Source: Hirudinaria manillensis (Eukaryota > Annelida > Clitellata > Hirudinida > Hirudinidae). From it: a stretch of 64,000 nt of DNA. Within the stretch, counting starts at the first letter, position 1; each line of letters starts with the position of its first letter. The position numbers and the translations under genes were made by a program. The stretch lies in contig CM067528.1 in the NCBI GenBank assembly GCA_034509925.1, positions 7,686,501 to 7,750,500 of the forward strand, read 5' to 3'. Below are positions 56,857 to 64,000 of the stretch, piece by piece. The notes beneath the pieces are model-generated. The model saw only the letters and a list, made by a program, of their open reading frames with translations, was not told the origin of the DNA and did not search any database.

Positions 56857-59800
56857 ATGGATTTTCGTAAGAAAAAGAAGGGGTTAAAGAAAATAAAACC
56901 AAAGACATTAGACGAAGCGACCTTTAATTATTATTCACGCATAGCAAATCTTTTTAACAAGGATGAGTTTGATAACGATGAAGATAAAGGTTAGAATCAT
57001 TATCACTTCGAGCCAGAAAATAGACAGCTTTTAATACAAAACAATAACATTAAAAGGAATATGTGACAACAAATACATTTTGACTCAAATGGCAAACGAA
57101 CCTTTTTTTTCAGAACGGTGCGTGCACAGCCTTTTGAAGCAATTCTCGAAAGAAGGTTTGAAAGTGTCTAAGGAGGGAATGGTCAGTAAGCTTTTGGAAA
57201 AGTTGGTCATACGTGCAAACATTAAGCAGTTTCATGGAGTGCTCAAGAACTTTTCTGAAGATTGGGAGACTGCCTGCTCTGACAGATTTGCCAGCTTTGT
57301 TACTCAAACACTTGTCAGGCATTCCACTAAATTTTTTGTTGGTCAGTACACTTTATTATGGAAATATTTTACTAAAGATGTGATGAGTAAATTATTAAAA
57401 TGTGATTAAGACTTTTTGAAAAATTTTGAAAATAACTAGTGATTCGGCTTTCAATAAATATTATATTATATTATATTATAACTTTGTTTTAGATACTTTG
57501 GATATCCAGAAAGATTGCAAAGAGTTTGAAGAAGAGGAATTGAGGCATCTACAACAAGAGATTTTGAAGATGATCCTTGATGGACTCATTGCTTATCTCT
57601 GCAGCAAATTTGCCTTCTTCATGCAGCATTTCAGTGCAAGTCACGTCGTAAGAGCCATCATTGAAATGTTAGCCGGGATGAACATCGACGATGCCATCAT
57701 CTGTGGAAACAAAAAATTTTATCAGCAGGAAAAACCTCCATCACATTGTTGGTTAATTGCATTTTAATTAGTATTTTCATCATCATGCCATTGCATGATT
57801 GCAATTTTTATGGTGGATGCCTGTCAGAAATTTTATGGAAGACATATAATTTCTATGGAAATTGATGAACTATATATTGTTTGTAAATTGTTTATATTTA
57901 AATATATGTTGCAAAGTTATGGTGGTATCAAGACATTATTTAAAGTTGATGATTGAAATATTGCTGATTTTATTATAGCTATTGATAGTCTCTGAAGTTA
58001 ACATGGAGTTGATTAAATAGTTTAATTAATTTTAATTTTCCAGCTGCAATTTCAATGAGGTTGGAGATCAAAAGCATGTTTGATGAGATGTTCCAGAGAA
58101 TATGCAGCATCATCACCACACTTCCCAAATTGGAAGGTTGATATTATATTAATTATTATTTGTTAGAGTAATCAATGTTTTATATATAATATAAATGTTT
58201 ATATATGACGTTGTGTTTATTTGAAATAATCTATTGAAACAAAAATATAACCATAACATTGAATGTTCAGACCACGTCTGCAACCACCTTTCCAACCCTG
58301 TCCTTCAGACCCTCATCTTGTGCCTCAAATCCCTTCCTGATGCAAAAGCAGTGCCAATATTTAAAATCCTGATCCAAAACACAAAAATCTTTCACAAAGA
58401 ATCAGAAGATAGGTAAACATGGATTTGTTTTCATTTAACATATTTAAGGAGTTTAATTTAAATTTAAATGTCCAACATGCTGACAACATAAGCCTTAAGA
58501 ATGTCATTTAGAAACAGTAAATTTGAAAGTGCTATGCAAAATATTATTTGCAAATGTCTTATTTTTATTTATTTATACTTATAATGTTATTTATTATTTT
58601 ATTATATTTAAATAAATTGAAATTATAACAGCTTGCCAGAACTATGTTCCCACGAAGTGGCTTCTCACTTTGCAGAGCAGACTTTCAAGTCAATGCCTGG
58701 AACAATGTTTGATGAAATTTATTCACAGTTATTCAAAGGCAAGTTGCTTTCAATGTGATCAATTCAAATTATTTTGATTATTAATTTGATTAACTCTGAT
58801 TGTTAAATTATTTTTTACAATATATATATATATATATATACATATGGTGATATAAATAACATATTTTTATATATACTTGTGTTTACTTTAAAGGTCATTT
58901 GGCCAAGATGGCTTCCTCACCCACAGCAAATTTTGTTCTACAAAAATTAATCTCCTGTTCACGAAGTAAGGAGCAGGTAAATCGTGATTGAGAATCTGCT
59001 TCAATGAAATGTTGAAACATATAAAATAATTCATCACCAAATGAACGATTGATTGTTGCAATTGTCGATTGATATTTGAATTTAGAGTCAAACAAGATTT
59101 TTCATTTACATGTGATTTACTTGAATTTTTTTTTACATATTTTTGATTAAACTTGATTAATTAATAAAATTTAAGCTTTAAATATGCATCATTCATTAAA
59201 GAGAGCATGAATGATTTTTCAGTTTGAGGAGATTTATGAGGAAGTTTACCCACATTTTGAATCAATTCTTGCAATCAATCACATCGAAGTCTTGGTTAAA
59301 ATATCAGAGGCTTGCATCAAACACTCATGTAAACAGATGAAGTTCATTAAGGTATTTGTAATAAAGATTTTGAGAGTTATTTATTAATTATTAGTATTTG
59401 TTATTACTTATTAAATAATCAGAATGATAAACAATTTCAAGTCACAATTGAAATCTATTTCAACATTTGGAACATTTTATTTTGTTATTTAATTTAATTT
59501 AAAATGCAATTATAAGTGGTTTGTTCATTACAAAACCAGTGACATTGAAATGTCAATCTATATTAAATTAATGAATTAACTAACTATTATTAATTAATTT
59601 CAGCACCTCAGCAAAGCCTTCCATTGCCATGAACCAGAGGGTCGCAGGTGCAAGTTGGTCCAATTGATTCTTTCCCTGACGACCTATGACGCATTTTACA
59701 AACTTCCAAAGCAGGACGATCAAGATGAACAGAAGGATGAGGTTTCAATTGATTTTCTTCCAAATTTATTGTTTATTTTTATTTAAACATTTATTTTTCT

Positions 59801-60985
59801 GACCACTCCATAATTAAAGCCTTCTTTAAATACAATAGCTTGTAAAATAATATAATAGATTTTCATCTGAATTGCTGTCTTAAGTTCCACTTTTGAAACT
59901 GGAAGCATAAAATAAGTGCAATGCATTTGCTTAAGTATAATAATAATAATAAATTATATAGTGACATTGTCACTAATTCCATGTTTAACAGCTTGTATGG
60001 CTTTGTTCAAAAAACATCCAGGAATCAAAACCAGAAATGGATGTCGACGACGATGAAGATGACGACGATGAGGAAGGAGCAGAAGAAGACGACGACGCCG
60101 TCTGCCTGCCGAAGATTCGATCGGTCAACATTTACGGATCCCTCGTGGTTCAGAACCTTCTCAACTTCTCTAACACTTCCTCCGTGGTTTTGAGCCTCTT
60201 CGAGCTGTCGTTGGACGAGTGGAAATTACTTTGCAAGGATCCGTGCGGCTGTCGAGTCGTCGAAGTTTTCCTTTGCAGCAAAACAGTGTCCGAGAAGTCC
60301 AAGGATGCACTTTACTCGAAACTGGCAGTGAGTCTTTGATGCCTCCTCTCGGAGTTTTGTAAACTGACGACCTATCTGCTTTCTTAGAGCAGTAAAGCAA
60401 TTGTTTTATTATTTTTATATTAGTTTATAAGTTAACCCTTAATAAATTAGTTATAAGTTAACTAGTTATAAGTAATAAGATGGTTAAACAAATTATTTGC
60501 TTGACTTTGTAGGGCAGCTACTTGGACTTGGCCTGTGACAAGTGGGGAAGCAGAGTCTTCGATGCTCTTTGGTTGAATGCGAAACAAAAAGAGAAGAAGA
60601 TGATTACAGATGAGTTGAACAGGGATCCAATGAAACTCAAGTGAGATTTGATGTTATTTATAACATATAATTATAATGTATATTGGATTTATATCCACTA
60701 TTAATCCAGTATTAAATTAATTTGTAATGTTTTTATTGTGACAAAACAACTGCTATTTTTAAAATTGATATTAATTTTTTATTCTCCTTGATGAGAAGAA
60801 GTAAATGCAAATCAAGGCATTTCAATTTACTACTTAATTGCTGGTTGTTTACTTTCAATTTTCCTTCAACAAGGTCTGACAAGTTTGGTTTCTTCATATA
60901 CCAAAAGTGTCTCAATGTCTCTCAGAAGAGGAGGAATGACGGACAGGATAAAACACAAAATAAAAAAATGAAAACAACAAAATAA
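56857..60985 (+). CDS. NOP9: Nucleolar protein 9 (Pumilio-like RNA-binding, 18S rRNA processing)
   Basis: Twelve exons: 56857-56989, 57114-57341, 57493-57747, 58044-58136, 58271-58412, 58632-58738, 58894-58976, 59223-59351, 59604-59741, 60022-60327, 60513-60640, 60874-60985; 617 residues (human 636). It starts with a basic MDFRKKKKGLKKIKPK, then TFNYYSRIANLF. Pumilio-type helical repeats follow: ASHVVRAIIEM, NHLSNPVLQTLI, ASSPTANFVLQKLI, SLVVQNLLNFS, DPCGCRVVEVFL, DKWGSRVFDALW and SDKFGFFIYQKCL. A long Asp/Glu run lies near 60045-60100. NOP9 binds pre-18S rRNA near the site D cleavage region in the nucleolus and helps 40S maturation. Intron 6 (58739-58893) uses a GC donor (G|GCAAGT), a known minor class. 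The protein ends in a basic KKMKTTK. Confidence 0.94.
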
Positions 60986-61351
60986 ACCTTCGTTTTGAAT
61001 AAAAATGGATTGTTGCAATTCTCATTTACATTCATGGTAACATTGTGTTTAGTCTCATTAAACGCGAGTTATCGGAATATAATATCCGTGATAAATAAAG
61101 AAAAAATAGGATTCCGAAATTATATTTGGTTGGGGAGTGTATATTTCGATCAAAGAATTCTAAAGTCCAGTTACCTGAAGGATTGCAAGATAAAAATAAA
61201 GTTTGAAAAAAGATACTTGATGGGAGGTTGCTTGATCTGCTCATCAAGTAACGAGTGCGCGGATGATCTGAGAGCCAGACCTTTTCAAGTGCCATTCAAC
61301 TACAATTTTAGTGCAAATGTCAACTATTATCATGTTATGTTGTTCTGCTTT

Positions 61352-61412
61352 TGATCGCGTAATGGAAAACACGCAAGCGTCATTACATGGTGTGTTTTCC
61401 ATTACGCGATCA
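61352..61412. repeat. Perfect 21-bp inverted repeat (hairpin)
   Basis: The left arm, 61352-61372, begins TGATCGCGTAATGG; the right arm, 61392-61412, is its exact reverse complement; the loop is 19 nt. It lies about 370 bp past the NOP9 stop. It could be a hairpin in the NOP9 3' UTR, a foldback transposon remnant, or a small-RNA hairpin. Confidence 0.85.
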
Positions 61413-61949
61413 GACATATTTATATACTTAATTGTGGCCTTTGAGAAATTAGACACAAAAATTAAAAAGTTCCTTCCCTTTGTGACGCAAAAGTCTTGAG
61501 AATAACAGAACAACCTTCTCGAGGGTGCGGCACGTGGTTCGCAGAACTTTTCGTTTTGAACGCCTGAATTGTATCACGTACCTCCTTCGAACACCACGAG
61601 TTTTCACGAAAACGGTGATGAATTTTGAAAGCTTTTGAGGAGATTAAATAATTCCATTAAATTCCCAAGCATTATCGCCAAACCCCAAAAAAGTATTACT
61701 TTGTCAAAGAGAAGGCAAACTTTTCCACATCATAGGTTCGAAAAAGGTATGAGTGTAAGACATGTCAACAGATACTAAAATATCATATCAACAAATGCGT
61801 AATGTTGTATTCAAATGTTTCTGTGAGTCCTTAGATCCATCACCTTAGATATGATCGAAGGTCATTAAAAATATTTAACATCGTTAAAATAGTTGAAACA
61901 TTTTTTAGACGCAGTTGCAACAACTAACGTCAAACGAGGATATTTGAGA

Positions 61950-61976
61950 CGTCACGTGGTGACGCCTGAGATTGGC
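61950..61976. promoter_or_regulatory. Overlapping palindromic protein-binding-like sites
   Basis: CGTCAC-GTG-GTGACG at 61950-61964 is a perfect palindrome. It contains CACGTG (E-box core) and has ACGTCA-like half sites, and overlaps a second inverted pair GACGCC/GGCGTC ending near 61979. It is 315-330 bp upstream of the TATA box at 62279, so it is a candidate bHLH/bZIP site, by sequence only. Confidence 0.4.
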
Positions 61977-62159
61977 GTCAGAATATAATTGTAATAACGA
62001 TGTAATTGTGGTAATAATACTTTATTGTTATAATGTAATTCTAGTAACTACTGCGCATTAAGAAATTAATACGATTTTTGCAAGTCACATTACAATTATT
62101 TTTAAGATTACCATGATTGATGATGAAAATTTTTATTTATAGTGTATATATTTGTAATG

Positions 62160-62161
<2 letters not shown>

Positions 62162-62190
<29 letters not shown>

Positions 62191-62192
62191 GT
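62162..62192. repeat. (ATA)n microsatellite
   Basis: About ten AAT triplets in the upstream region of the next gene. Confidence 0.9.
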
Positions 62193-62278
62193 AATTATTG
62201 TTATTGTTGATTGTTACTGTTATGCGAATATGTGGCCTTATTTTTTGACTCGCTAGTCGTGAGCTAACTAACGACAGC

Positions 62279-62361
62279 TATAAAAGGGATGCATTGTTGT
62301 TGCATGCAACAACCTAGAACAACATCGAAGCAGAATTCATTTCAAATTGCTATTAAGTTCG
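62279..62361 (+). promoter_or_regulatory. TATA-box core promoter and untranslated first exon
   Basis: TATAAAAG at 62279-62286, preceded by 'cgacagc'. A start site is expected about 30 bp on, near 62310. A perfect 18-bp palindrome (62296-62313) lies between TATA and the predicted start. The first exon would end at 62361 (TTCG|GTGAGT). Confidence 0.65.
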
Positions 62362-62684
62362 GTGAGTTATTACGCATTTTATGGAAAATACTCTGATATC
62401 TTGAGTAAAGATTTGATTAGGAAAACGTTTAAAACAATTTGGACTGTTTTGTTTTTAAATTCACGTCGAGTCTACTCGATTTTAATTTATTTATAGTTTA
62501 TTTTAATTTTACCATCGTTTAAATTTCCACAAAAGAGCATTATTTAAAAAGTAAAAAACTGGAATTAAATAATAAAGTGAATAAATTTAAGAGATTTGTA
62601 AAGTTGTTACATTATTAATTATAACTAATTTTGGTGCATTAGTTATATATTATATAATAAATAGAACATAAAAATCGTATCCAG

Positions 62685-62768
62685 AACAAACACAAGTCAT
62701 GATTAACATTGGAAAACAAGAACAATTCAGGACAAAGTTTTACTATCCAGAAACTGTTCCAGACCACG
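62685..62768 (+). CDS. Start of an unidentified TATA-promoter gene (partial)
   Basis: The exon opens after ATCCAG at 62684. ATG is at 62699, followed by 23 codons (MINIGKQEQFRTKF ... VPDH) and donor G|GTAAGT at 62769, phase 1. The sequence after the donor is a TCA/CCA-rich simple repeat, then intron-like DNA. No downstream exon of matching phase was found before the window ends, so the gene probably continues beyond base 64000 or this is a short leader exon. Family not recognised. Confidence 0.5.
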
Positions 62769-63688
62769 GTAAGTGGTTCTCTTCCTCGTCATCTTCATCA
62801 CCATCATCATCATCACCACCATCATCAACATCATCACAATATGAATTTACAATTTCTGCTTGTCCTTTTAAAACTTTAGTTATCAAGTTTAATAGTTTAG
62901 ATAGCGTTAGTTAAGACTTTTGCTTAACAAGTTGATTCATCAACATCAACGTCTGCAGACGCAACTAGAAGGAAACTTATTTTTCAAAAGCAAAAATTTT
63001 TTTTGACCAAAAATGCAGACATGAGACTTAACTTTCCCTTTCTGCACTTTCTCTTTCTTTTCTAATTTTGACTTCATCTTCTCTTCACGACTGCTCCTCA
63101 ATTTCTAACAACACTTCGAACGTGATGTTGGGGAGTTGCGGCTCAAACAAACAAACAAACAAACAAACATTTTTTTATTGTGAACAACAACTCGTGTTTT
63201 TAGCAAGCTAGCAGTTTGAGTCTTTACGAGTCATGAGTTCTTTCCAAAGTAAAATATTTAATTAACTTTGCATACTTCGTCAGTCTCCATTTTAGTTCGC
63301 TATTTGCCTAAATAAACAATTTAATTAAATTTAAATTAGATTCGGTTTCCTTTAGTTAGAGCTTGCGTGGATTAATATCGAAAGCAAAAGACTTCAGGGA
63401 CTTTGTAAAGTTTATAAGACCTTTCCATACCCGTTGATTAAGTGGAATATTCTAATAGGGAAATAAATTATGCAGTTTGCAATTTCAACATATCACAGTT
63501 TCATTTTCAGTTTCATAGCTTATCGCATTAAATTATACCAAGTAATTCTTTAAACATAAAAGGACGAATAATTATTCAATATTCAATGTTTAGCATTATA
63601 ATTAAATTATTAAATATATAATATATATTAATATAAATTAAATTATTAAATATTCGCAGATGTTCCTTTCCCTCTCTCCGACCTGGTC
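62769..63688. other. Putative intron or intergenic DNA
   Basis: Contains a (TCA)n-like stretch (62780-62840) and (AAAC)n at 63149-63170. No gene seen. Confidence 0.45.
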
Positions 63689-63967
63689 TATAAATAGATG
63701 AACGCCTTGAACTCCTGGTAAATTTGATTCCATTCCTGTTTAATTGAATATTTTTCAATTATTTATTTTTAAAATTAATAAATTCGAAGTTGGTCCAAAT
63801 TGCACAACCAAAGACTATCTATGTTTAACTCAGTAATCGTAAAGTAATTCACGAATATGACCTTATTTTTTGCAGATTGATTTGACAATCAGGAAAACGT
63901 TCTCATCAAGATGGCTTCTGCTGAAGTCGAATTCTATATTTTTCTCAGTTGCTTCTCAGATTCTTAG
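63689..63967 (+). other. Second TATA-box promoter and start of another transcript (partial, low confidence)
   Basis: TATAAATAG at 63689-63697 follows 'gacctggtc'. A short leader exon could end at 63717-63719 (CTG|GTAAAT). The next exon opens after TTTTGCAG at 63875 and has ATG at 63911 in good context (TCAAG ATG GCT), reading MASAEVEFYIFLSCF to a stop at 63967. Splicing within it would be needed for a longer protein. The gene is cut by the window end. Confidence 0.3.
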
Positions 63968-64000
63968 GAAATTTTGGATCTGAGACGATGAAGTTGCTTG

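Larger units (their letters stand above)
60986..62278. other. Intergenic between NOP9 and the next gene
   Basis: Mostly A+T-rich. It contains the NOP9 3' UTR, one long perfect hairpin (61352-61412), two short palindromes near 61950-61980 and an (ATA)n run at 62162-62192. The open frame at 60995-61354 has no ATG start and no recognisable motif. Confidence 0.5.

Noticed and set aside
60995-61354. 119-codon frame after NOP9
   Set aside because: Starts with TTG, no recognisable domain, and it runs up to the hairpin; not supported.
1-64000. CRISPR arrays, bacterial operons or prophage-type systems
   Set aside because: No regularly spaced repeats with unique spacers; all genes are intron-containing animal genes or eukaryotic transposons.

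Overview
This window is nuclear DNA of an invertebrate animal. Evidence for that is strong: seven multi-exon genes with clean GT-AG introns (one GC-AG) can be assembled, every exon junction keeps frame, and the products are animal proteins of normal length (NPC1, neuroguidin, SLC12A8, a C2H2 zinc-finger protein, an F-box protein, REPS1 and NOP9). Non-coding DNA is very A+T rich, most introns are 60-500 bp, and young transposons are common. I cannot name the species; an arthropod-like or other small-intron invertebrate fits.

Layout. 1-9 kb: two small secreted cysteine-rich (antistasin-like) peptide genes in tandem, a duplicated ~490 bp segment, a Tc1-like transposon with intact ends and a second Tc1 relic. 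9.4-17.0 kb: complete NPC1 (+, 22 exons). 17.3-26.8 kb: a block of mobile DNA, made of a deletion derivative of a CACTA-like transposon, two head-to-tail copies of an R2-group non-LTR retrotransposon bounded on both sides by (TA)n, and a 2.94 kb CACTA/EnSpm-like transposon with matching ends and two broken genes. 27.3-30.0 kb: neuroguidin (+). 30.6-35.9 kb: SLC12A8 (-), with two orphan coding-like exons upstream. 38.8-41.6 kb: C2H2 zinc-finger gene (-). 42.1-45.9 kb: F-box gene (+) with a Tc1 relic in its long intron. 47.0-55.3 kb: REPS1 (-, 17 exons). 56.9-61.0 kb: NOP9 (+, 12 exons). 62.3-64 kb: two TATA-box promoters leading into the starts of genes that run out of the window.

The host genes do not form a pathway. 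Neuroguidin and NOP9 both belong to small-subunit ribosome biogenesis, NPC1 to lysosomal sterol export, SLC12A8 to membrane transport and REPS1 to Ral/endocytosis signalling. The zinc-finger/F-box pair and the REPS1/NOP9 pair are each divergent.

The most unusual object is the (TA)n-embedded retrotransposon pair. A 5'-truncated copy is followed, at one TA dinucleotide, by a copy whose open reading frame runs back without a stop into the 3' UTR of the upstream copy, which supplies the only ATG before the N-terminal zinc finger. Next in interest are the CACTA-like element carrying a DUF4806-like second gene, and the peptide locus where one signal exon sits in front of two alternative second exons of the same phase.
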